From: Flavobacterium haoranii | GTDB taxonomy: Bacteria > Bacteroidota > Bacteroidia > Flavobacteriales > Flavobacteriaceae | NCBI GenBank assembly: GCA_003246205.1 | Contig: QKBC01000009.1 | Location: forward strand, 1 to 64,000 | Direction of reading: 5' to 3' | DNA length: 64,000 nucleotides | Shown here: piece after piece, positions 1 through 9,200 of the stretch | How positions within the stretch are numbered: position 1 is the stretch's first letter | Layout: each line of letters opens with the position of its first letter | Made by a program: the position numbers and the translations under genes | Notes under the pieces: model-generated | The model's input: only the letters and a program-made list of their open reading frames with translations | Databases searched by the model: none | Told to the model about the DNA's origin: nothing

Positions 1-35
1 AAAAATAAATGTAAAATTTTAATCTATTATTAAAT

Positions 36-503
36 TTATTTATTCATTATACATTGCCAATTATAACCATCAAGAACTACTTGATTACTTGAAATAGTTA
101 AATCATATGAACGACCATCAGATTTAAATTTATATTTTGTTCCATCTACTATAATCTCTCCATATTCAGTTGCACTCCCCATAGTTCCTTGATCATATGA
201 TAAAGTTGCACTACAATTATTTTTTATAATAATTTTTGCAGTTCCAGTTGTGTACCCCATTTGTGATGTTCCGGAGTAAGTACCTGAAATTTTATAACAA
301 TTAGAACTATTGCTTAAATTTGAAGATTCATTTTTTCCAACATTTACAATTATTAATAATGTAAATACAACTGAAACAATAACTCTTGTCGTTTTAGACC
401 ACAGATTATTTTTCCACATTAAATAAAGCCCAACCGGGAAAAAGAAAATTAAAAATAAAACTGCGGTTACAGGTTTTTGATGCCATTTTTGTTGATTCTC
501 CAT
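36..503 (-). CDS. small membrane-anchored protein of unknown function
   Basis: A 155-residue protein that I do not recognise. The N-terminus holds two hydrophobic segments (about residues 13-30 and 40-54) separated by a short Trp/Lys-containing loop, as in a helical hairpin. The rest (about 65-155) is polar, Gly/Ser/Thr-rich and probably beta-structured, with three Cys (one in the CYKISG stretch, one in NNCS, one near the C-terminus) that could form a disulfide if exported. The start is supported by a TAggTTTG -7 element on the minus strand at 535-542, about 30 bases upstream. No partner gene lies beside it on the same strand. It may be a superinfection-immunity-like or stress membrane protein, but that is only a guess. 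Confidence 0.6.
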   Translation of the reverse strand: MENQQKWHQKPVTAVLFLIFFFPVGLYLMWKNNLWSKTTRVIVSVVFTLLIIVNVGKNESSNLSNSSNCYKISGTYSGTSQMGYTTGTAKIIIKNNCSATLSYDQGTMGSATEYGEIIVDGTKYKFKSDGRSYDLTISSNQVVLDGYNWQCIMNK

Positions 504-694
504 AAATAAATATTTTTTAGATTTTTGATTACTTCAAACCTACCAAAAACCCTCTTTTTCTTATAAAAAAATAATTGAATATATAATTTCAAGTATTATT
601 ACCCTTAAAAATCAATACCTTAATAAAAACTCAAAAATTATTCCCTAGTCCTATTTCAATCATTTTTTTATCACTATAAATACAAACAAAACCT

Positions 695-702
695 TATTTT
701 TG
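695..702 (+). promoter_or_regulatory. -7 promoter element of the ABC-F gene
   Basis: The sequence TAttTTTG matches the Bacteroidota -7 consensus TAnnTTTG. No clear TTG lies at -33. It overlaps the longest possible open frame (from 700), which rules out that upstream start and favours ATG 751. Confidence 0.45.
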
Positions 703-750
703 CACCAATCAATTTTCAAATTGGCTCATTTTCAAATTCTCAAATTAACA

Positions 751-2640
751 ATGAACTTCCTTTCAGTCGAAAATATCTCAAAAGCTTACGGCGAACGCGT
801 TTTGTTTGAAAACATTTCATTTGGTATCAACAAAGACCAAAAAATCGCTTTTATTGCTAAAAACGGTTCCGGAAAAACAACCATTATGAACATGTTAGCC
901 GGTTTGGACGAACCCGATAGCGGTCAGGTTATTGTTCGTAAAGACATCAAAATGGCATTTTTATCGCAAAATGACAATTTACAACCTGAATTGACTATTG
1001 AGGAGAGCATTTTCGCCAGTGATAACGATACACTGAAAGTGATCGAACAATACGAAAAAGCATTGGAAAACCCGGATGATGCCGAAGCGTATCAAAAAGC
1101 GTTTGACAATATGGATCGTCACAATGCTTGGGATTTTGAAACGCAATACAAGCAAATTTTGTTCAAATTAAAATTGGACGATTTAAAACTGAAAGTTAAA
1201 AACCTTTCGGGTGGACAAAAAAAGCGCTTGTCATTAGCCATCATCTTAATCAATAAACCCGATTTCTTAATCCTGGATGAGCCCACCAACCATTTGGATT
1301 TAGAAATGATTGAATGGTTAGAAGATTATTTTGCCAAAGAAAATTTAACGTTATTCATTGTAACACACGACCGTTTCTTTTTAGAGCGCGTTTGTAACGA
1401 AATTTTAGAACTAGAAAACGGAAAATTATACCAATATAAAGGTAATTATTCCTATTATTTAGAGAAAAAAGAGGAACGAGTAACTTCTGAAAATGCAAGT
1501 ATCGACAAAGCCAAAAACTTATTCGTCAAAGAATTAGAATGGATGCGTCGCCAACCGAAAGCGCGTACTACGAAATCAAAATCGCGTCAAGATGATTTTT
1601 ACGTGATTAAAGAAAAAGCCATGAGCCGCCGTAAGGAAAATGTGGTGGAACTGGAAATCAATATGGAGCGCATGGGAAGCAAGATTATTGAATTGGCAAA
1701 AATCAATAAAAGTTTCCAAGACAGAGTGATTCTGAAAGATTTCAATTATTCGTTTCAACGTGGCGAACGCGTGGGAATTATTGGTAAAAACGGAACCGGA
1801 AAATCTACTTTTTTAAATATTATTACCGGAAGTATTCAACCTGATTCTGGAAAGGTAATCGTAGGTGACACCATGAAAATTGGATATTACACGCAAAGCG
1901 GAATCAATCCAAAACCGCAACAAAAAGTAATCGACATCATTAAAGAATATGGCGAATATATTCCGTTGACCAAAGGGAAAATTATTTCGGCTTCGCAATT
2001 ATTGGAACGCTTTTTATTTGATGCCAAAAAACAATACGATTACGTTGAAAAACTAAGCGGTGGCGAACTGAAACGTTTGTATTTATGTACCGTTTTAATT
2101 CAAAATCCGAATTTCTTGATTCTCGATGAGCCAACGAATGATTTGGATATCGTGACTTTAAATGTATTGGAAAACTTCTTACTGGATTATCCAGGATGTT
2201 TATTAGTAGTGAGTCACGACCGTTATTTTATGGACAAAATTGTGGATCACTTATTTGTTTTTAGAGGAAATGGCGAAATAGAGGATTTTCCAGGAAATTA
2301 TTCCGATTTTAGAACCTATGAAGATTCCGCTGAACCTGTTAAAGAAGAAAAAGTGGAATCAGCAAATGCTAAATCTTGGAAAGAAAAACAAGTAAAATCT
2401 GGTTTAACGTTTAATGAACAAAAGGAGTTTCAAAAAATCGAACGCGAAATCAAAGATTTGGAATTCAAGAAAAAAGAAATTGAAGCCGAATTTGCCAACG
2501 GAAAAGTAGCCGACGATAACTCGAGCGAAAGCGAACAGGCGAAGCAAATTGAAGCAAAAGCTAACGAATTGCAAAAAATCATTCAATCGTTAGAAGAAAA
2601 AGAAGAGCGTTGGTTTGATTTAAGTGCGAAAATGGAGTAA
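751..2640 (+). CDS. ABC-F family ATPase (Uup-like)
   Basis: A soluble protein with two ABC ATPase domains, of the class that acts on ribosomes (translation factors, antibiotic protection) or, for Uup, in ribosome assembly and DNA maintenance. There are 629 residues from ATG 751. The first domain has AKNGSGKT (36-43), signature LSGGQKKR and Walker B LILDEPTNHLD; the second has GKNGTGKS, LSGGELKR and LILDEPTNDLD. There are no membrane segments. The linker between domains is basic, and a charged coiled coil of about 80 residues closes the protein, which is why I favour Uup over the other subfamilies. The first Walker A has Ala in place of its first Gly. ATG 751 is chosen because the preceding 17 codons overlap the promoter. 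Confidence 0.9.
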   Translation: MNFLSVENISKAYGERVLFENISFGINKDQKIAFIAKNGSGKTTIMNMLAGLDEPDSGQVIVRKDIKMAFLSQNDNLQPELTIEESIFASDNDTLKVIEQYEKALENPDDAEAYQKAFDNMDRHNAWDFETQYKQILFKLKLDDLKLKVKNLSGGQKKRLSLAIILINKPDFLILDEPTNHLDLEMIEWLEDYFAKENLTLFIVTHDRFFLERVCNEILELENGKLYQYKGNYSYYLEKKEERVTSENASIDKAKNLFVKELEWMRRQPKARTTKSKSRQDDFYVIKEKAMSRRKENVVELEINMERMGSKIIELAKINKSFQDRVILKDFNYSFQRGERVGIIGKNGTGKSTFLNIITGSIQPDSGKVIVGDTMKIGYYTQSGINPKPQQKVIDIIKEYGEYIPLTKGKIISASQLLERFLFDAKKQYDYVEKLSGGELKRLYLCTVLIQNPNFLILDEPTNDLDIVTLNVLENFLLDYPGCLLVVSHDRYFMDKIVDHLFVFRGNGEIEDFPGNYSDFRTYEDSAEPVKEEKVESANAKSWKEKQVKSGLTFNEQKEFQKIEREIKDLEFKKKEIEAEFANGKVADDNSSESEQAKQIEAKANELQKIIQSLEEKEERWFDLSAKME

Positions 2641-2701
2641 TTTTAAGTCACAGTCGCAGTTTACAGTAAATGTAGCTGAGACTGAAAATTGAGACGATAT
2701 T

Positions 2702-3547
2702 ATGTTACAACTACTAAAATCATACATAAAATTCTTTTTTAAAGCCAAAAACGAACACGGAGTTCATTCGCCATTTGTATTTAATTTGGTAACCAAATGC
2801 TTTTACGACAAATCAAAGTATACTGAATACCAAACTTTAAAACAATACCGAAAGTCACTTCTAACCAATAAAAATACCATTGAAGTGACCGACTTTGGTG
2901 CAGGTTCCCGTGTTTTTAAATCAAATACACGAGAAATTGCTAAAATTGCTAAAACAGCCGGAATTACGCCTAAAAGAGCCGAGTTACTATTTCGTATCGT
3001 TCGTTATTTTCAACCCGAACAAATATTGGAAATCGGAACTTCGTTAGGATTAGCTACTTCTGCCCTTTCACTAGGAAATTCTAATGCAAAAATCACCACT
3101 TTAGAAGGCTGCCCGAATACAATTGCAACTGCAAAAAATCAATTGCAAGATTTGTCATCTCAAGCGGAGTCGAGAGATCTTATAAAAAATATTGATTTTG
3201 TTAACACCGAATTTTCAAGCTATTTAAAAAACTGTCAACTGTCAACTGTCAACTGTCAACTGATTTATTTCGACGGCAATCATTCTAGAAAAGCAACGTT
3301 AGACTATTTCAATTTACTGTTACCATCTGTTACCAATGATTCCGTTTGGATTTTTGACGACATTCATTGGTCACAAGACATGGAAAAAGCTTGGGAAATC
3401 ATCAAAAAACATTCACAAGTAACGGTTACTATTGACACTTTTCAGTGGGGAATCGTTTTCTTTAGAAAAGAACAAGAAAAAGAACACTTTACTATACATT
3501 CAAAGAAAAATTTATCTTCCTTTATCTTTGAAAAAATTAAAATTTGA
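2702..3547 (+). CDS. class I SAM-dependent O-methyltransferase
   Basis: A 281-residue Rossmann-fold methyltransferase. The SAM-binding motif is LEIGTSLGLAT, and the strand-4 region reads IYFDGNHS, as in caffeoyl-CoA-type O-methyltransferases found across Flavobacteriaceae. The N-terminus contains a conserved NEHGVHSPFVF stretch. The substrate cannot be told from the sequence. The gene follows the ABC-F gene after 61 bases and is followed 4 bases after its stop by the carbonic anhydrase ATG, so the two are probably cotranscribed. A heptanucleotide tandem repeat lies inside the coding region just before the IYFDGNH motif and encodes a Cys/Gln/Leu-rich loop, probably a non-conserved insertion. 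Confidence 0.85.
   Translation: MLQLLKSYIKFFFKAKNEHGVHSPFVFNLVTKCFYDKSKYTEYQTLKQYRKSLLTNKNTIEVTDFGAGSRVFKSNTREIAKIAKTAGITPKRAELLFRIVRYFQPEQILEIGTSLGLATSALSLGNSNAKITTLEGCPNTIATAKNQLQDLSSQAESRDLIKNIDFVNTEFSSYLKNCQLSTVNCQLIYFDGNHSRKATLDYFNLLLPSVTNDSVWIFDDIHWSQDMEKAWEIIKKHSQVTVTIDTFQWGIVFFRKEQEKEHFTIHSKKNLSSFIFEKIKI
3231..3262 (+). repeat. heptanucleotide tandem repeat inside a gene
   Basis: Four full copies and four further bases of actgtca in a row. Because 7 is not a multiple of 3, the repeat encodes a changing pattern (about NCQLSTVNCQL) with a three-copy period of seven residues. Gain or loss of one copy would shift the frame of the methyltransferase. Confidence 0.9.
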
Positions 3548-3551
3548 AACT

Positions 3552-4181
3552 ATGGATATCAAACAAATTTTTGAAAACAACAAAGCTTGGGTTAGTGAAA
3601 AACTTTCGAATGACCCGCAGTATTTTGACCATTTAGCACAAGGACAATCACCTGAATTCTTATACATCGGTTGCTCTGATAGTCGTGCTACTGCCGAAGA
3701 AATTATGGGAATGGCTCCAGGACAAGTTTTTGTTCACCGCAACATTGCTAACATGGTTCCAAACACCGATTTAAGTTCCATGTCGGTGATCAATTACGCT
3801 GTAAATCACTTAAAAGTAAACCACATTGTCGTTTGTGGTCACTATGGTTGTGGCGGTGTAAAATCGGCTATGCAGCAATCTGATCTGGGAGTTTTAAACC
3901 CTTGGTTACGAAACATTCGTGATGTGTATCGTTTGCATAAAAAAGAATTAAATGCCATCACTGATGAAGAAACTAAATACAGACGTTTGGTAGAGTTAAA
4001 CGTCCAAGAACAATGTATTAACGTTATTAAAACAGCCGAAGTTCAAAAAGCAAACAGAGACCGTGATTTAAAAGTTTACGGATGGATTTTTGATCTTCAT
4101 ACTGGCAAATTAATCGACTTAAATATTGATTTCGATACTATTCTACACGATATTACCGAGATTTATAAAATAGAAGGATAA
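3552..4181 (+). CDS. beta-class carbonic anhydrase
   Basis: Interconverts CO2 and bicarbonate in the cytoplasm. The protein is 209 residues from ATG 3552; the open frame reaches further upstream but into the end of the methyltransferase gene. Zinc ligands are Cys41, His97 and Cys100 (motifs GCSDSR and HYGCGG), with the Asp43/Arg45 dyad of the active site. Length and motifs match the family. It sits 4 bases after the methyltransferase stop and probably shares its transcript. No bicarbonate transporter is adjacent. It most likely supplies bicarbonate for carboxylases. Confidence 0.93.
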   Translation: MDIKQIFENNKAWVSEKLSNDPQYFDHLAQGQSPEFLYIGCSDSRATAEEIMGMAPGQVFVHRNIANMVPNTDLSSMSVINYAVNHLKVNHIVVCGHYGCGGVKSAMQQSDLGVLNPWLRNIRDVYRLHKKELNAITDEETKYRRLVELNVQEQCINVIKTAEVQKANRDRDLKVYGWIFDLHTGKLIDLNIDFDTILHDITEIYKIEG

Positions 4182-4280
4182 CAACCTTCAAAATATTTTC
4201 AACAATCGCCGTAACAAAATACCTTTTCTTTCTACTTATAGGAATATTCAGAATTCTAATTTTTAAATTCTAAATTAGTT

Positions 4281-4970
4281 ATGTCACAACCTATCATAGA
4301 AATAAAAGGTATTACACGCGATTTCCCTTTAGGAGATGAAACCATTCATGTTTTAAAAGGAATTGATCTAACCATTAACAAAGGTGAATATGTAGCCTTA
4401 ATGGGACCATCAGGTTCAGGAAAATCTACCTTAATGAATATCCTAGGTTGTTTAGACACTCCTACTTCCGGATCATACGTTCTAAACGGGAAATTAGTCA
4501 GCGAAATGCACGACGATGAATTAGCTGAAATCCGTAACAAAGAAATCGGCTTTGTTTTTCAAACCTTTAACTTAATGCCGCGTACCACTGCTTTAGACAA
4601 TGTCGCTTTACCTATGGTTTATGCCGGAAAATCTAAAGAAGACAGGAATGTACGTGCCACTGAAGTGTTAACGCAAGTAGGACTTCAAGATCGTATGGAT
4701 CATAAACCCAACCAATTATCAGGTGGTCAGCGTCAGCGTGTTGCCGTGGCTCGTGCTTTGGTTAATCATCCTGCAATGATCCTTGCCGATGAACCTACCG
4801 GAAATCTCGACAGTAAAACTTCTGTTGAGATTATGGCTCTTTTTGACGAAATTCATGCTAAAGGAAACACCGTAGTTTTGGTTACGCACGAAGAAGATAT
4901 TGCCGAACACGCGCATAGGATTATTCGTTTACGTGATGGTATTATTGAAAGCGACACTAAAAACAAATAA
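4281..4970 (+). CDS. ABC transporter ATP-binding protein (LolD/MacB type)
   Basis: A 229-residue ATPase subunit of the class that powers mechanotransmission-type transporters (LolCDE lipoprotein sorting, MacAB efflux, FtsEX). Walker A GPSGSGKS is at 42-49; then come Q-loop FQTFNLMPR, signature LSGGQRQR, Walker [11 protein letters not shown] and switch His in VLVTHEED. No permease gene is adjacent, which is common in Bacteroidota, so the partner must lie elsewhere. A 57-residue two-helix membrane protein begins 16 bases after the stop and may be cotranscribed. Lipoprotein release or drug efflux cannot be decided from this subunit alone. Confidence 0.88.
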   Translation: MSQPIIEIKGITRDFPLGDETIHVLKGIDLTINKGEYVALMGPSGSGKSTLMNILGCLDTPTSGSYVLNGKLVSEMHDDELAEIRNKEIGFVFQTFNLMPRTTALDNVALPMVYAGKSKEDRNVRATEVLTQVGLQDRMDHKPNQLSGGQRQRVAVARALVNHPAMILADEPTGNLDSKTSVEIMALFDEIHAKGNTVVLVTHEEDIAEHAHRIIRLRDGIIESDTKNK

Positions 4971-4986
4971 AACTTTTATTTTTTAA

Positions 4987-5160
4987 ATGAAAACCAAACA
5001 AAGACTTCTTCTTTGCATCGGGCTATTTATTTTTAGTTTAGCTCAGATTGTTTTGCATTTCTATAATTTAAATGATTTTCCTAGAGGAATTATTTCCGGT
5101 ATTGGAATCGGATTGATTTTTTTATCTCTATTCAACAGTAAGCATTTTTCACCTCAATAA
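4987..5160 (+). CDS. small two-helix membrane protein
   Basis: An ORF of 57 residues beginning MKTKQRLLLC and ending NSKHFSPQ. It has two hydrophobic stretches (about residues 7-25 and 34-49) separated by a polar loop containing NDFPRG, with a positively charged N-terminus. It starts 16 bases after the ABC ATPase stop on the same strand, so it is probably in that transcript. No function is evident. Its hydrophobic pattern and position argue for a real gene over a chance ORF. Confidence 0.55.
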   Translation: MKTKQRLLLCIGLFIFSLAQIVLHFYNLNDFPRGIISGIGIGLIFLSLFNSKHFSPQ

Positions 5161-5242
5161 ATTCCCTTATTTTTAAAGCTATTCCCAAAATAGCTCCAAA
5201 TATCATATATTTGAGATTCTAATTTGAAGTCAAAAAATTTAC

Positions 5243-5812
5243 ATGAAAGTATATACTAAAACTGGGGATAAAGGAACTACAGCATTATTTGGCGGAACCC
5301 GCGTTCCCAAACATCACATCCGTATTGAAAGCTATGGAACAGTAGACGAACTCAATTCGCATATCGGTTTGATCCGCGATCAAGATATTAATCCATTCTA
5401 TAAAACAGCTTTAATAGAAATTCAAGATCGTCTTTTTACTGTAGGAGCTATTTTAGCAACACCACCGGAAAAAGAAACATTGAAAAACGGACAAAAACGC
5501 TTAAATATCGACCGTATATCAGAAGAGGATATCGCTTTTTTAGAACAAGAAATAGATAAAATGGATGCTGAACTTCCTCCTATGACACATTTTGTCTTAC
5601 CAGGCGGTCATACTACCGTGTCATATTGTCATATTGCACGTTGTGTTTGCCGTAGAGCCGAGCGTTTAGCAGTACATTTACATGAAATAGAACCTACTGA
5701 CGAACTGGTTCTAACCTATCTTAACCGACTTTCTGACTACTTATTTGTGTTGGCACGAAAGTTGTCACACGATTTGAACGCTGAAGAAGTAAAATGGATT
5801 CCAAGGAAGTAA
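5243..5812 (+). CDS. cob(I)alamin adenosyltransferase, PduO type
   Basis: Transfers the adenosyl group of ATP to cob(I)alamin, giving coenzyme B12. The protein has 189 residues, the usual length for the family. The N-terminal MKVYTKTGDKGTT with the following LFGG is the ATP-binding signature, and the later RCVCRRAER and LSDYLFVLAR segments are the conserved helices of the PduO trimer. A TAtaTTTG element at 5206-5213 is a likely -7 box. It stands alone here, but meaB, which protects the B12-dependent methylmalonyl-CoA mutase, lies 16 kb downstream. The mutase itself is not in the window. Confidence 0.92.
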   Translation: MKVYTKTGDKGTTALFGGTRVPKHHIRIESYGTVDELNSHIGLIRDQDINPFYKTALIEIQDRLFTVGAILATPPEKETLKNGQKRLNIDRISEEDIAFLEQEIDKMDAELPPMTHFVLPGGHTTVSYCHIARCVCRRAERLAVHLHEIEPTDELVLTYLNRLSDYLFVLARKLSHDLNAEEVKWIPRK

Positions 5813-5913
5813 TTTTACCATAAAAGATATTGTTATTTTGCATCCGAAGAAGTGATTCAATCAGTTAGCGAAACAAACGTTCTTATAAATAATTAAAAAA
5901 AATCAAAAAAAAC

Positions 5914-5943
5914 TTGACTTTTTAAGTTAAAAAATTATTTTTG
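5914..5943 (+). promoter_or_regulatory. Bacteroidota promoter of the DUF2795/secA region
   Basis: TTG at 5914-5916 and TAttTTTG at 5936-5943, separated by 19 bases, are a perfect match to the known flavobacterial -33/-7 consensus. It lies about 23 bases upstream of the DUF2795 start codon. Confidence 0.75.
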
Positions 5944-5966
5944 CATTAAATTAAATCGATAGAAAG

Positions 5967-6188
5967 ATGTATTGGACATTAGAATTAGCATCTTATTTAA
6001 GTGATGCGCCTTGGCCTGCAACCAAAGACGAACTTATCGACTATGCAATCAGAACAGGAGCTCCTCTTGAAGTAGTTGAAAACCTGCAATCTATTGAAGA
6101 TGAAGGGGAGATTTACGAATCAATGGAGGAAATTTGGCCTGACTATCCGACTGACGAAGACTATCTTTGGAATGAGGATGAGTATTAA
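5967..6188 (+). CDS. DUF2795 family small acidic protein
   Basis: A 73-residue, very acidic protein starting MYWTLELASYLSDAPWPATKDEL and ending in a run of Asp/Glu/Tyr. It matches the small DUF2795 proteins of Bacteroidota that are regularly encoded just before secA. The fold is predicted to be a small helical domain; no biochemical role is known to me. It has its own strong promoter and a terminator-like hairpin before secA, so secA may depend on readthrough or on its own -7 element (TAaaTTTG, 6240-6247). Confidence 0.75.
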   Translation: MYWTLELASYLSDAPWPATKDELIDYAIRTGAPLEVVENLQSIEDEGEIYESMEEIWPDYPTDEDYLWNEDEY

Positions 6189-6212
6189 TTAAAAGATAAA
6201 CACAACAACTTA

Positions 6213-6238
6213 AAAGTCTCTTAAAGAGGCTTTTTTTT
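6213..6238 (+). terminator. Rho-independent terminator after the DUF2795 gene
   Basis: An eight-base stem (aagtctct / agaggctt, one G-U pair) with a short loop, followed by a T run, between the DUF2795 gene and secA. Confidence 0.65.
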
Positions 6239-6277
6239 GTAAATTTGCACACCTAAATAAAAGAAAAATAAGCAATT

Positions 6278-9200
6278 ATGAGTATCATAAATTCCATATT
6301 GAAAGCTTTTGTGGGCGATAAGTCCCAAAAAGACATAAAAGCTATTCAACCTATTATTACTAAAATAAAGTCTTTTGAAGGCGCTTTACAAGCCTTAAGC
6401 CACGATGAACTAAGAGCTAAAACTGTAGAGTTTAAAGAAAAAATCAAAGCAGCCCGAGCTAAAAAAGATGAGAAAATAGCTTCTTTAAAACAACAAGCCG
6501 AACAAACAGACGATATTGATGCTCGTGAAGATTTCTATACTGAAATTGATCAATTAGAAAAAGAAGCTTATGAAATTTCTGAAAAAGTTTTAAATGATAT
6601 TTTACCGGAAGCATTTGCTGTGGTAAAAGAAACAGCACGTCGTTTCAAAGAAAACACAAACATCACTGTTACAGCAACTGCTAAAGATCGTGAGCTTTCA
6701 GCTGCTAAACCTTATATTACGCTGGATGGTGATAATGCTGTCTGGGCTAATTCATGGGATGCCGCCGGAAAGGCCATCACTTGGGATATGCTTCACTACG
6801 ATGTTCAATTGATTGGTGGTATTGTATTACATCAGGGTAAAATTGCTGAAATGCAAACCGGTGAAGGTAAAACCTTAGTAGCAACACTTCCTCTATATTT
6901 GAATGCTTTAACAGGTAACGGAGTGCATTTAGTAACCGTTAATGACTACTTAGCTAAACGTGATAGCACCTGGAAAGCTCCTTTATTCGAATTCCACGGA
7001 ATGACAGTTGATTGTATTGACAATCACCAACCGAATTCAGAAGCAAGAAGAAAAGCTTATGAAGCAGACATCACTTACGGAACTAATAACGAGTTCGGTT
7101 TTGATTACCTGCGTGATAATATGGCGCACGCACCTTCAGATTTGGTACAACGCAAACACAATTATGCAATTGTCGATGAGGTAGACTCCGTTTTAATTGA
7201 TGATGCCCGTACTCCGTTGATTATTTCCGGACCGGTTACTGACGGAGATCGCCACGAGTTTATGGAATTAAAACCAAAAGTAGAAAACTTAGTTAACCTT
7301 CAACGTAAATTAGCTACGGATTGCTTAACAGAAGCAAAACGTTATTTCAAAGAAGGTAATTCTAAAGAGGCAGGTTTCTATTTATTACGTTCACACAGAG
7401 CGTTACCTAAAAACAAAGCCTTGATTAAATTCTTATCGGAAGAAGGAGTAAAACAATTACTTCAAAAAACTGAGAATTACTATATGCAAGACAATAATAG
7501 AGAAATGCCGAAAATTGATGAAGCACTTTACTTTGTTATTGAAGAAAAAAACAATCAGGTTGAATTAACAGATAACGGAATTAAATTCCTTTCTCAGGAT
7601 ACTGATGCAAACTTCTTCGTATTGCCTGATATCGGTACTGAAATTGCCAAAATTGAAAAAGCTAATTTAACAAAAGAAGATGAGGCTGAACAACGTGAAG
7701 AACTTTACAAAGATTTCTCGGTAAAATCAGAACGTATCCATACTTTAACGCAGTTATTGAAAGCCTATTCTTTATTTGAAAAAGATACCGAATACGTTAT
7801 CATAGACAACAAAGTAATGATCGTAGACGAACAAACTGGTCGTATTATGGACGGACGCCGTTATTCTGATGGTTTACACCAAGCTATTGAAGCCAAAGAA
7901 AACGTAAAAATTGAAGCTGCTACGCAAACTTTTGCAACCGTTACGTTACAAAATTATTTCCGTATGTACAACAAGCTAGCCGGTATGACCGGTACTGCGG
8001 TAACTGAAGCCGGCGAGTTCTGGGAAATCTACAAATTAGACGTTGTTGAAATTCCTACTAACAGACCGATTGCTCGTAAAGATAAAGACGATTTAATTTA
8101 CAGAACTGTACGTGAAAAGTTCAATGCTGTTATTGAAGACGTAGTCCAACTTTCTAAAGCGGGAAGACCGGTGTTGATCGGTACAACTTCAGTAGAAATT
8201 TCAGAATTACTGAGCCGTATGCTGAAAATGAGAGGAATTCACCACAATGTATTGAATGCTAAAATGCACAAAAGTGAAGCCGAAATTGTAGCAGAAGCAG
8301 GTAAACCGGGAGTAGTTACTATCGCGACAAATATGGCTGGACGTGGTACCGATATTAAACTTTCTGACGAAGTAAAAAAAGCAGGTGGTTTAGCGATCGT
8401 TGGTACTGAACGTCACGATTCTCGTCGTGTAGACCGTCAGTTACGTGGTCGTGCCGGTCGTCAAGGTGACGTAGGTAGTTCGCAATTCTACGTGTCATTA
8501 GAAGACAACCTGATGCGTTTGTTCGGTTCTGAAAAAGTAGCCAAAATAATGGACCGTATGGGCTTAAAAGAAGGTGAAGTTATCCAACATTCTATGATGA
8601 CTAAATCTATCGAAAGAGCTCAGAAAAAGGTAGAAGAAAACAACTTCGGTGTTCGTAAGCGTTTATTAGAATATGATGATGTAATGAATGCGCAACGTGA
8701 AGTAGTTTACAAACGTCGTCGTCACGCTTTACACGGAGAACGTTTAAAAGTTGATATCGCTAACATGATGTTCGACACTTGTGAATTAATCGTTCAAAAC
8801 AACAAGTTTTCAAATGACTTTAAAAATTATGAGTTCGATCTAATTCGCATTTTCTCTATCAGTGCTCCGATTACAGAAGCTGAGTTTACTAAATTGACTG
8901 AAAGAGAAATTACAAGTAAAACATACAAAGCTGTTTTAGCCCACTATACAGAGAAAAACGAAAGAAGCGCACAGGAAGCTTTCCCGATCATTAAAAATGT
9001 TTTTGAAAACAATGATGGAAGATACGAGCGAATTGTAGTTCCGTTTACTGACGGTATCAAATCACTTAACATTGTTACCAACTTAGAGAAAGCCTATCAA
9101 ACAGAAGCAAAATCGTTGATTACTGATTTCGAGAAAAACGTAACATTAGCCATCATTGACGAAGCTTGGAAAAAACATCTTCGCAAAATGGACGAGTTAA

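Noticed and set aside
3231..3262. Heptamer array as a CRISPR
   Set aside because: The units are seven bases, directly joined without spacers, and lie within a coding frame.
4182..4280. Possible small gene between the carbonic anhydrase and the ABC ATPase
   Set aside because: No frame with start, ribosome site and reasonable length was found in these 99 bases.
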